From contig NZ_CP118610.1 in NCBI RefSeq assembly GCF_028993555.1, positions 1,364,001 to 1,428,000 of the forward strand: 64,000 nucleotides of DNA. Reading direction: 5' to 3'. The translations under genes were made by a program, and so were the position numbers. Shown here in pieces: positions 46,253-54,602 of the stretch. The notes beneath the pieces were generated by a model. That model was not told the origin of the DNA. It did no database searches and was given only the letters and a program-made list of their open reading frames with translations. The DNA comes from Ensifer adhaerens. Its GTDB lineage: Bacteria > Pseudomonadota > Alphaproteobacteria > Rhizobiales > Rhizobiaceae. The first letter of the stretch is position 1; every line of letters begins with the position of its first letter.

Positions 46253-46915
46253 ATGAGTGGTTGTTACGCGAATCCTGTTGTTGGAGATGTGCAGGAACTG
46301 AAAGATAGAATTGACTACAAATCTTATAGACCGGGTGATGTTCGGCTCTATGGAAGGCCTGCAAAGCTATATGAAAAAAAGAAAGATGGTAAATATATAA
46401 AGGACAATTTGGACGATATCGAGAAGAAACTAAAGAGCATAGGAAATAAGGATGTGGCTGATGATGTAGGCAGTATAATACTAAAAATTATAGAGTATAT
46501 GATGGGTAGCTCTGGTATTGTTGGTGACGGAGTGACGGTTGCTGTGTTTGATGGTGATTGTTATAGTTTTCTTCCCGTCAGCATGAATGTGCCCAAGAAT
46601 TACATTAATAGTATTGGTGTAATTTATGGCTATGCCTATGAGGGGCATTGCTACAAGTTGCCGAAACCGCAGATCATGTGTCTATCTGAAAGACCGTCAA
46701 AAATCCTCAAGGGCGATTGCGGCTGTGATTGTGGGTTTGACCCGGCATTTGGATATGCTGTTTGGTCGATCGACAAGCTTGAACGGGCCATATCTCTCGA
46801 CATCCGTGCTGACGATCTAAAGACGCTGGTGCTGGACGAAAACCTGCCAGGCAACCGGTCGCCGCTCGCCTATGCGCAGACGATGGCGTTGGCGCCACAA
46901 CGGAACCGAGACTGA
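46253..46915 (+). CDS. Low-GC cysteine-containing hypothetical protein in the YcaO-TfuA operon
   Basis: A 220-residue protein with no family I recognise. Codons for about residues 1-136 are strongly AT-rich, unlike every neighbour; the last third returns to GC-rich usage. Seven cysteines occur at 4, 103, 133, 143, 156, 158 and 160, the last three as KGDCGCDCGFD. The first 65 residues are charged and helical-looking (DLEKK-like repeats such as NLDDIEKKLKSIG). AGGGAGGAAAAA gives an excellent ribosome binding site, 16 bases after the peptidase stop. It is the best candidate for the modified substrate or a target/immunity protein of this system; it could also be an unrelated passenger. Confidence 0.75.
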   Translation: MSGCYANPVVGDVQELKDRIDYKSYRPGDVRLYGRPAKLYEKKKDGKYIKDNLDDIEKKLKSIGNKDVADDVGSIILKIIEYMMGSSGIVGDGVTVAVFDGDCYSFLPVSMNVPKNYINSIGVIYGYAYEGHCYKLPKPQIMCLSERPSKILKGDCGCDCGFDPAFGYAVWSIDKLERAISLDIRADDLKTLVLDENLPGNRSPLAYAQTMALAPQRNRD

Positions 46916-46945
46916 CGGGGCGCACTTCTATTGGAGGAGGGCTCA

Positions 46946-47068
46946 ATGCCTGCACCGGTGATTTCCCAGCGTTCCAGGTTGGCAACTGCGCGGTTGCGCC
47001 CGACCGCACGGACTTATGCGATGAAGCGACGAGGTTCTCGTTTTGTGCGTTTAGATGGTGTTGTCTAA
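46946..47068 (+). CDS. Small basic ORF (40 aa), possible precursor peptide
   Basis: An ORF of 40 codons, 30 bases after the low-GC gene and on the same strand. GGAGGAGGG lies six bases before ATG 46946, the strongest ribosome binding site in the operon. The product begins MPAPVISQRSRLATARLR and ends RFVRLDGVV; it has about ten Arg/Lys and no Cys. A strong translation signal on such a short frame, last in a YcaO-TfuA operon, is what a precursor peptide gene would look like. The peptide matches no family I know, so a chance frame cannot be excluded. Confidence 0.45.
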   Translation: MPAPVISQRSRLATARLRPTARTYAMKRRGSRFVRLDGVV

Positions 47069-47399
47069 TCGCTCGGCATAGATCAAGCTCTTTTTGACAT
47101 GCTCAACAACGGCCGGCCGAGCATCGTTCGACCTGACGAGTGTCAAACTGCGGATGTGCGGACCGCTGTTTCGTGGTGCGGTGTTGATGACGTTTGCCGG
47201 GAGCACGGTTGTCTGCGCGGTCGATAGCTGATCGCCGCATGAAGGGTTTTCGCCGGAGGGATCTTCCAATGTAACGGACGCAGTATGGACGTGGGACACG
47301 TTCAGCTGCCAACACCATCTGCGGAATGACCCGACCTACGTCCCGGCAGGGACGATTCAACGCATCCGATAAGGCGGACTTAATTCCGACCTGGTGAAC
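47069..47399. other. Intergenic region between the YcaO-TfuA operon and an IS110 transposase
   Basis: About 330 bases. An 82-codon minus-strand frame (47051-47299) has fair GC3 but no ribosome binding site and no recognisable family. Otherwise nothing is seen. The right-hand part is probably the flank of the IS110-type element. Confidence 0.4.
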
Positions 47400-48425
47400 T
47401 CAGGCAGTCATGCCGGCGGACCGGTCAAAAGATTCGCCGGTTGTCAGCATTCTATGCATTATCACCGATAGCTTGCGCGCCACAGCAACTGCCGCTCGTT
47501 TGAAGCCGACCTTCTCTCTGAGCTTCATCCCCCAGGCACGAAGTGAACTGTCAGCATGGGCCCGGGTCAGGATCACCGTAGCGGCCTCATAAAGGAGGCC
47601 ACGCAGATGACGATCTCCCCGCCGAGAGATGTGGCCGTCATAGTCGACTTCCCCGGACTGATACCGTCTTGTTGTCAGTCCCAGCCATGCTCCCACCGAC
47701 CGGGAGATTCGGAAGTTTTTCGGATCCTCTATCGCCGCAACAAAGGAGGCGGAAGTCACCGCACCGATCCCGGGAATGGACTTCAGTACCTGACATGCGT
47801 CGCTCCGCCGTGCCATAGTGACGAGCTGACGATCAAGTTGCGCAGCGCGGCCTCGGATACTACGCCAAGCCTCGAGAAGGGGCAGGATGATCTGTTCTAA
47901 GGCCGCATTGCTAGCCAACAGATTGCGTACATTCGCCGCAAATACCAAGCCACTAGCTTTGGACACGACCAGCCCAAACGTCTTCATAACCCCACGGATC
48001 TGATTGGATAGCTCCGTCATGATCCCGATGAGCTTGGTGCGCGCGGTCACCAATGTGCGGATAAGCATGCTGTCATAGCCCTTCACGCGTACCTCGCGGT
48101 AGAAGCCGACCTCAGCCAGCTGTGCCAAGCCGTCGGCGTCTTTGGCGTCTGTTTTGTTCGGGGCCATGTCGAGCGCGGCCTTGGCATGGCGGGCGTCGAT
48201 ACAGATTGCCGGAAGCCCTTCTGCGCTCAGCGCATGATAGAACCACACAGACAAAGGACCGGTCTCGAACACCACCCGCTCTGCTGCCGGTGCGCGCTGG
48301 CGGATCACCTCTGCGAGCAGCTTCGGATCGGATGGGCATTTGCCGCGCCAAATCCTCTTGCCATCGCGCCGAACAGAAATCGCTGTCTCTTTCAATGACA
48401 CGTCGAGGCCGATATATTCGCTCAT
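47400..48425 (-). CDS. IS110-family transposase, copy 1
   Basis: A 341-residue DEDD transposase. The N-terminal RuvC-like domain begins MSEYIGLDVSLKETAISV (first Asp), with VVFETGPLS, and DAKDADGLAQL carrying further acidic residues. The C-terminal domain has the conserved SIPGIGAVTSASFVAAI helix-hairpin region and SVGAWLGLTTRRYQSGEVD, with the catalytic Ser within that region. IS110 elements lack terminal inverted repeats, so the ends of the element cannot be set by eye. GGAGAACAACC upstream of ATG 48425 is the likely ribosome binding site. It appears full length. Confidence 0.93.
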   Translation of the reverse strand: MSEYIGLDVSLKETAISVRRDGKRIWRGKCPSDPKLLAEVIRQRAPAAERVVFETGPLSVWFYHALSAEGLPAICIDARHAKAALDMAPNKTDAKDADGLAQLAEVGFYREVRVKGYDSMLIRTLVTARTKLIGIMTELSNQIRGVMKTFGLVVSKASGLVFAANVRNLLASNAALEQIILPLLEAWRSIRGRAAQLDRQLVTMARRSDACQVLKSIPGIGAVTSASFVAAIEDPKNFRISRSVGAWLGLTTRRYQSGEVDYDGHISRRGDRHLRGLLYEAATVILTRAHADSSLRAWGMKLREKVGFKRAAVAVARKLSVIMHRMLTTGESFDRSAGMTA

Positions 48426-48678
48426 GGTTGTTCTCCAATTGATGTTTGGGGCCCGGCATCCAGTCGTGAGCCCGTATTCGCATCTTATCGGGGAGCAACC
48501 ACCTTGCTATTCAGTACCATGACCAATCTGGCGCCCCGGGGCGGCTCGCTCCTGCGATTACCCCATGTAACGGGCGGAACCCGGCTCGCCAGGTTTGAAG
48601 GGCCAGTGGTCGTCCCTCACAATGATGGTGTCGCGGAGTCAGGAGTGGCCTGCTCCATAGCATCACGGAGAAACGACC

Positions 48679-49716
48679 ATGAAGCAGTATGCGGGCATCG
48701 ACGTATCATTGGAATACTCGAGTGTGTGCGTGGTGGATGCGGATGGCCGGATCATCATCGAGGCGAAGATCCTCAGCGAGCCGGATGCGCTGGTCGCCTG
48801 GTTCGGCGCGCACGGCGTGGCGATGGAGCGCATTGGTCTGGAGGCCGGCCCGTTGTCGCAGTGGCTCCATGCCGGGATGGTGAAAGCAGGTCTTTCTGTC
48901 GAGCTGATCGAGACGCGCCACGTGCGTGCAGCCTTTAAGACGATGCCGGTCAAGACCGACAAGAAGGACGCCCGCGGCATTGCGCAGTTGATGCGGCTTG
49001 GCTGGTTCAGACCGGTCCACTGCAAATCTCTTGCCGCCCAGGAGGTGCGTGCGCTGCTGACTGCCCGCAAGCTCATTCAGGGCAAGCTTCACGACATCGA
49101 GATGAGCATCCGGGGCATCCTGCGCGGCTTCGGCCTCAAGGTCGGGCCGACGACGCGGCGCACTTACGCGGGACGTATCCGCGCGCTGATTGCCGGCCAT
49201 TCGACCTTGGAAGCGATCGCTACGGCACTGCTCAAAGTGCGCGACGCGCTTGTGCACGAATTTGCAGGGTTTGACCGCAAGCTGCGTGCCATCGCCCGCC
49301 AGGATGACAACGCACTTCGGTTGATGACGACGCCCGGCGTTGGCGTCCTGGTGGCGCTGACGTTTGTCGCGGCCGTCGATGCACCGGAGCGATTCCGCTC
49401 CTCGCGGGCGGTCGGGCCACACTTCGGATTGACGCCGAAGAAATATCAATCGGGCGAGACCGATCATAGCGGTCGCATTTCGAAGATCGGCGATGGGGGT
49501 GTGCGAACCGCGCTTTACGAGGCGGCCAACGTCATCCTGACGCGACCGGTCAAAGGTTCCGATCTGAAGGGCTGGGCACTGGCGGTCGCCAGACGTGCCG
49601 GTCCGAGAAAGGCGCGTGTGGCGCTGGCTCGCAAGCTGGCGGTGGTGTTGCATTGCATGCTCAGGGACAGAACCAACTTCATTGCTCATAAGGGAGCGTC
49701 CGCCCTGCCGGGTTGA
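48679..49716 (+). CDS. IS110-family transposase, copy 2 (different subtype)
   Basis: A 345-residue DEDD transposase, clearly divergent from copy 1. It starts MKQYAGIDVSLEYSSVCVV and includes KTDKKDARGIAQLMRLGWF. TTPGVGVLVALTFVAAVDA and AVGPHFGLTPKKYQSGETDH are the C-terminal domain landmarks. It is in opposite orientation to copy 1, with 253 bases between the two starts. It appears intact. The adjacent, divergent pair suggests that a second element inserted next to, or into the flank of, the first. Confidence 0.93.
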   Translation: MKQYAGIDVSLEYSSVCVVDADGRIIIEAKILSEPDALVAWFGAHGVAMERIGLEAGPLSQWLHAGMVKAGLSVELIETRHVRAAFKTMPVKTDKKDARGIAQLMRLGWFRPVHCKSLAAQEVRALLTARKLIQGKLHDIEMSIRGILRGFGLKVGPTTRRTYAGRIRALIAGHSTLEAIATALLKVRDALVHEFAGFDRKLRAIARQDDNALRLMTTPGVGVLVALTFVAAVDAPERFRSSRAVGPHFGLTPKKYQSGETDHSGRISKIGDGGVRTALYEAANVILTRPVKGSDLKGWALAVARRAGPRKARVALARKLAVVLHCMLRDRTNFIAHKGASALPG

Positions 49717-50012
49717 CCGCAGGAGACGACAAGACAGGCGTTCGGACGGGCACAGCCATCAGCCCTCCGCAGCAAGGTCCCTTCGCCGGGACGATGGATG
49801 GGTTAGGCCGTTATGCGATCAGCAGCACGCGGTGACTGCGCCGTTTTAGATTGGCCAACCGGTCCTCAGCAGACCCCATAGAGCAGCGGCAAAGCTCCGA
49901 CTGCGGACAGAAGCAAGCACTCGGCGAGGGATTACGCGCACAAGGGATTGACGAGGCGCCCGTTACAGAAGGATCGCATAATGCATAGAGGCTTCGAACA
50001 CGTTGAGAGGCT
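49717..50012. other. Intergenic region between IS110 copy 2 and kup
   Basis: About 296 bases. The left part is presumably the downstream flank of the IS110 element. No gene or clear terminator is seen. Confidence 0.4.
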
Positions 50013-51914
50013 TCAGATCACCACCTGCTCGCCGAGTTCTACGACTCGGTTGGGCGGAAGGCTGAAATAATCAGCCGGATCGATCGCTGCCGATGCCATC
50101 GCGATAAACAGCTTGTCTTGCCATCCAGGAAGCCCGGAGTTCGGATCGGCGATCAGCTTGCGACGGCCGAGGAAGAAGGACGTGGACATGATCTCGAACT
50201 TGAAGCCGGCCTTCTTGCAGAGCGCGAGGGCCTTGGAGACATTCTGCGTGTCCATGAAGCCGAAGGTCAGCTCGATGCGAGTAAAGCGCTCGGAGAGGTG
50301 GGTGATCGCAAATCGCTCGCTTTCACGAACAAACGGTACGGAGGCGGTCCTGATCGTCAGTATGACGTTGTGGGTATGAAGGACGCGGTTGTGCTTGATG
50401 TTGTGGAGAAGGACTCCAGGCGTTTTATCGGGGACGCTCGTCAAAAATACGGCAGTACCGGGAACCTGTGCAGGAGCGTGGTCGGATTTTCGTTCGATCG
50501 AGGCGATGAATGCCTCCAGTGGTATATCGTTGCGCGTCGCCTTCTCCCGAAGCACCAGCGTCCCTTTGCGCCAGGTCCACATCAGGATCATGATGGTCGC
50601 CGCTATCAGGATCGGCACGTAGCCGCCATCATGGACCTTCAACAAATTCGCTGAGAGGAAGATGCACTCGAGGACAAGGAGCGGCATCAGAAAGCTAGCA
50701 GCAGAGAAGGCCGACCATCCCCAGGTGACACGGACGAACTGGAACGAGAGAAGCGTGGTCACCACCATCGCGCCTGTCACCGAAATGCCGTATGCGGTGG
50801 CGAGAGACTCTGAATCTCCGAAGGCAAAGATCAGCACCAATATGCCGACGAGCAACACCGAGTTGACGTCCGGAACGTAGATCTGACCGGTGTTGGATTC
50901 AGAGGTGAAGCGGATTTCGAGGCGAGGCAGAAAACCGAGATGGATGGCTTGGCGCGCAAGCGAGAATGCACCTGTGATCACCGCTTGGCTCGCAATGATT
51001 GTTGCAGCCGTTGCTAGAATGACCACGGGCAGCAGCGCCCATTTCGGAAACATCAGGTAAAAAGGATCTGAGGAGGCGGCCGGGTTGTCTAGGACCAGGG
51101 CACCCTGTCCGAGATAGTTGAGGGCGAGCGACGGGAACACTAGAGCGAACCAGGCTGCCTGGATCGGCCGCCTACCGAAATGGCCGAGATCGGCGTAAAG
51201 CGCCTCCGCCCCCGTGACCGTCAAGAACACGGCACCTAGTACGATCAGCCCGACGAAGCCCGCGTGCGTGATGAAGTAGACTGCATAGACCGGATTGAGG
51301 GCGTTCAGGATGGAAGCGTCGTCAGCGATATGGGCGAGGCCGCCGGCCCCCATCACGAAGAACCAGAGAACGGTGATTGGTCCGAAGAGGCTCGATACCG
51401 CGGCAGTGCCTCTCGACTGAACAAGAAAAAGTCCCAGCAATATCGTTGTCGAGATCGGCAGCACATAGTCGCCGAGGGCCGGCGTTACCAGCTTCAGCCC
51501 TTCGACGGCAGACAGGACGGAAAGGGCTGGCGTGATCATTGCGTCGCCAATGAAGAGTGCTGCACCGATGAGGCCCGCGAAGAACAACACCGTCGTGTGC
51601 CTCGTGGACTTCTTCATTAGGAGAGCAAGCAATGACAGCGTCCCGCCTTCGCCGTCGTTGTCCGCCTTCAGAAGGAAAAGGACGTATTTGACGGTGACGA
51701 TCAGTGTCAGCGTCCAGAGCATCAACGAAATCAACCCAACGACTTCGTCATGGCTTATGCCATCATGGGCGAAGGGGCGTAGCGCTTCCCGGAACGCATA
51801 GAGGGGGCTTGTACCTATATCGCCGTAGACAACGCCGACAGCGCCAAGAACGAGCGCGGCGAAGCGCCTCTTGTCAGCGCCATGGGCCACAGCGTCAGTT
51901 ACGGAAGTGGTCAT
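50013..51914 (-). CDS. kup: Potassium uptake protein Kup
   Basis: A 633-residue KUP/HAK/KT-type potassium transporter with about twelve membrane helices and a cytoplasmic C-terminal domain of about 170 residues. The signature [20 protein letters not shown] lies in TM1, with [14 protein letters not shown] after TM2 and [11 protein letters not shown] in the middle. Kup brings K+ into the cell with protons. CGGAGGATCG precedes ATG 51914. In rhizobia several kup paralogs are common; this one lies inside the accessory region next to transposases, but the gene is complete. Confidence 0.95.
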   Translation of the reverse strand: MTTSVTDAVAHGADKRRFAALVLGAVGVVYGDIGTSPLYAFREALRPFAHDGISHDEVVGLISLMLWTLTLIVTVKYVLFLLKADNDGEGGTLSLLALLMKKSTRHTTVLFFAGLIGAALFIGDAMITPALSVLSAVEGLKLVTPALGDYVLPISTTILLGLFLVQSRGTAAVSSLFGPITVLWFFVMGAGGLAHIADDASILNALNPVYAVYFITHAGFVGLIVLGAVFLTVTGAEALYADLGHFGRRPIQAAWFALVFPSLALNYLGQGALVLDNPAASSDPFYLMFPKWALLPVVILATAATIIASQAVITGAFSLARQAIHLGFLPRLEIRFTSESNTGQIYVPDVNSVLLVGILVLIFAFGDSESLATAYGISVTGAMVVTTLLSFQFVRVTWGWSAFSAASFLMPLLVLECIFLSANLLKVHDGGYVPILIAATIMILMWTWRKGTLVLREKATRNDIPLEAFIASIERKSDHAPAQVPGTAVFLTSVPDKTPGVLLHNIKHNRVLHTHNVILTIRTASVPFVRESERFAITHLSERFTRIELTFGFMDTQNVSKALALCKKAGFKFEIMSTSFFLGRRKLIADPNSGLPGWQDKLFIAMASAAIDPADYFSLPPNRVVELGEQVVI

Positions 51915-52362
51915 CGATCCTCCGGTCGCGGCGGGCAGCTATTCTTGCCGGGCTTCTCATCTCGTGAGTTGAGTCATTGATCCCAGCCTGCCTCACCTTG
52001 CAAGTGGCTCTCGGCGTTGAAAGGCGGTTCCCTCGGCCGTTTTCCAGAGACGAGATCGACCTCTATTTTGATGCGCAAACGGTCCACGGTAAATGCTCTT
52101 TGACCGTAACCTGCAACGATCCGAGATGAAATGCGACACCCGCTTGGAAGGGAATTAGTCAGTCACGTGCGACCGGTGCAGGTGTATAGTGGCGGTGCCA
52201 ACGCCGCAGGTCTGCACGACGTGAACCTGTTGTAGCTCCGTAATAAGCTAATTCGGCAGGAGTTGGTTCAGTGGCTGCTTCTAGACCAAAGCCAGGAAAC
52301 ATGTTGCCTTTGCTTGGGGACGGGATCGCGGACTCTGTTCCAACGAGATAGCACCGGCGAGC
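51915..52362. other. Intergenic region upstream of kup and the DUF4118 gene
   Basis: 448 bases between divergent genes, with the kup promoter presumably near 51930-52000. I see no riboswitch or conserved motif. A stop codon in frame at 52282 bounds any extension of the DUF4118 gene. Confidence 0.45.
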
Positions 52363-53106
52363 TTGGGCTATCTCGCAGCGGTCGTCCTGACTGTCATTGC
52401 GACAGTCGTCGCCATCGACGTCGACAGCGGTGTCTCGATCCCGAACCTTTCCCTCATCTTCGTGGTGCCAGTCGTCATTGTGCCCGTTACTTTTGGATTG
52501 GGGCCATCGGTGTGTTCGGCGGTTCTTGGCGCGCTTGCCTACAATTTCTTCCTGACTGAACCGCGCTACACGCTGATTGTCGATGACCCGGCGAACATCT
52601 GGGCTATCGGTCTTCTCTTTGTAGTCGGCCTGATTGTGAGCGGTGTAGCCTTCACCGCTCAGCGACGAGCGAAAGAGCTAGTGGAACTGAGGCGCGATGT
52701 TACCGTGTTGCAGGAGTATTGCCGTGACGTATCGAGGGTGAACAACAACACGCATGCGGCCGTCTCTACCGCTGCCAGGGTATTGGCCGAACTCTTCCAC
52801 GTGCCCGCTTTCGTAGCGATTGTTTCGGATGATCAGGTAACATTCTTCAAATGCGCTGGGGATCTGGAGCCGAGGGTCGCTGAGTTTGAAGCGGCACGAC
52901 TATCACTCGTGACGGGAACAGCTCAACGCGCCGGAACGTATCCGACCTTGGACTCGCGTTTCGATTTCTGGCCCTTGGCAACGACGGGGCAGGGTGTTGT
53001 GGTTGGCCTGTCCTTCGACCCTGACCGACGTCCCGCTGCGCCAGATGATCTGGTTGATATCGTGGGGAGGGTCCTGTCACTGGCGATCGAGCGGCAGCGC
53101 TCCTGA
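52363..53106 (+). CDS. DUF4118/GAF-like membrane protein (KdpD central-region homolog)
   Basis: A 247-residue protein. The first half has four closely spaced membrane helices with the DUF4118 pattern found in the middle of the sensor kinase KdpD (NLSLIFVVPVVIVPVTFGLG, then AYNFFLTEPRYTL). The second half resembles the GAF domain that follows in KdpD. There is no N-terminal UspA-like/KdpD domain and no HisKA or ATPase domain. It starts at TTG 52363 with no clear ribosome binding site. It may be a stand-alone sensor fragment or the remains of a kdpD gene; its place beside kup suggests a potassium link. Confidence 0.65.
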   Translation: MGYLAAVVLTVIATVVAIDVDSGVSIPNLSLIFVVPVVIVPVTFGLGPSVCSAVLGALAYNFFLTEPRYTLIVDDPANIWAIGLLFVVGLIVSGVAFTAQRRAKELVELRRDVTVLQEYCRDVSRVNNNTHAAVSTAARVLAELFHVPAFVAIVSDDQVTFFKCAGDLEPRVAEFEAARLSLVTGTAQRAGTYPTLDSRFDFWPLATTGQGVVVGLSFDPDRRPAAPDDLVDIVGRVLSLAIERQRS

Positions 53107-53279
53107 ACTCGTCGAAGAAAATGAGTTTCAAGCGCCTTAGAGTATCGAAATCGAGTTTCGGTGCGGCTCTACCGACCGGACTAGTCGTCGGCAAATGGGG
53201 GGCGCCAACCGGTCGGTCAGGTTGGCGAGGAGTCGCTTTGCAAATTGAAGATTTACCTGCAGGCCGCTACTGAAATCGT

Positions 53280-53561
53280 TCAACCTTCCTCCGGTGGCCT
53301 GACATGTCTGAACTGCAACAGCAGCAATAGGTCATAGGCGATCTTCAGCGCTGCGCAGATGAGGAGCGGCCAGGCCCGGTAGGACGCGGCAAACAGTGCT
53401 CCTGCCAGAGCGGGACTTGCGGCGGCAGCGAGACTGCGCGGCACGGATGTGAAACTTGCCGCCGCGGCGCGCTCCGCTTCCGTCACGACGGCCATCACAT
53501 AGGACGAGCGTGTCGGCACATCCATCTGAGAGAGTGGCTCGAATGTGCTGGCAACGGCCGC
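53280..53561 (-). pseudogene. MFS transporter, C-terminal fragment
   Basis: On the minus strand, the frame reads LSQMDVPTRSSYVMAVVTEA, then PALAGALFAASYRAWPLLIC and ends RHVRPPEEG. This is the last quarter of a major facilitator transporter (TM10-TM12). The rest is missing: upstream sequence belongs to a sulfite-oxidase-like gene on the other strand. The break lies near 53530-53560. Confidence 0.75.
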
Positions 53562-54344
53562 AGCCTGTTTGGACCGACCGTGTCTGGCGAAGCTTGGGGG
53601 CTGGGCGCCGTCAGAACGGCTGAATGGACCGGCGTTCCCATGATGGAAGTGCTTGAGCCAGCGGGCCTGCAACCTGAGGCGACGGAACTGACGTTCCGCG
53701 GTGCGGATAGCGGGCTCGTCGACGGGCACGGCACGCCGGTTCGTTTCGAACGTGGTCTCAGCCTGGACCAGATTCGTGAAACGGGCGCACTTCTTGCCTA
53801 CGAGATGAACGGCGAACCGTTGTCATCGCCCCACGGTTATCCGTTGAGGCTGATCGTACCCGGTTGGTATGCGGTCACCTCCGTCAAGTGGCTGGCCGAA
53901 ATCATCGTCTGCGACCAGCCCTGTAAGGCCCACTACCAGACTGAGAAATACTGGTGCCATTGGGTGCGCAATGGGTAAGACGAGCGCGCGCCGGTGGAGT
54001 TTATGAACGTGCGAGTGCTGATATCTTCGCCAGATGAGGGCGAGTGCCTGCCGCATGGCGAGACCGCGATCCGTGGTGTCGCGTGGTCGGGCGCCGCGAG
54101 CATATCCAGGGTCGACGTAAGCCTGAACGGCAGCTCTTGGCGCGAGGCGCGGCTCGTTGGTGAGCGGCGGCGCTCTTCCTGGCAATGGTGGGAGCTGATC
54201 ACGCGACTTGAGCAGACGGGGCCGCTCATAGTGCGGGCGCGCGCCACAGACATGGCGGGCCGGACTCAACCTGAGCACGCTGAGTGGAACCGACTGGGCT
54301 ACGGCAACAATTCGATCCACTCGGTAGCGGCAAACGTAGTCTGA
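53538..54344 (+). pseudogene. Sulfite oxidase-like molybdoenzyme, 5'-truncated and with an in-frame stop
   Basis: The frame enters at LECAGNGRSLFGPTVSGEAW, where the Cys of the sulfite oxidase family coordinates molybdenum, and runs through YPLRLIVPGWYAVTSVKWL. A TAA at 53976-53978 interrupts it. The same frame then continues with FMNVRVLISSPDEGE and GVAWSGAASISRVDVSLNG, the Mo-co dimerisation domain, to a normal end. The N-terminal third is missing, replaced by the MFS fragment on the other strand. Truncation plus a nonsense codon means no functional enzyme is expected. Confidence 0.85.
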
Positions 54345-54602
54345 AGGCGAGAAGGCGTGCGCCTCGGTAAGCGCCGCCACTGCAGGTACGGGGTAAGGTC
54401 AGATGCCTGCTGGTTTCTTGCGTGATCATGGTCTATCTCGCAAGCTACCATCTCTTCGATCGCGCCGCTTATCGGCGGCGGCGCATCGCCACCCGTTACG
54501 ACAAACCCGTGCGAAACTTCATTGCCGCCATCCAACTCGCCGCAACCAATATCTGGTGGGCTGATTGAGTCCGGGGCAGACGCCTCGAAATTCAGCAAGC
54601 GT

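Noticed and set aside
47051..47299. An 82-codon minus-strand frame after the YcaO-TfuA operon
   Set aside because: GC3 is moderate, but there is no ribosome binding site and no family, and it overlaps the end of the 40-codon ORF.
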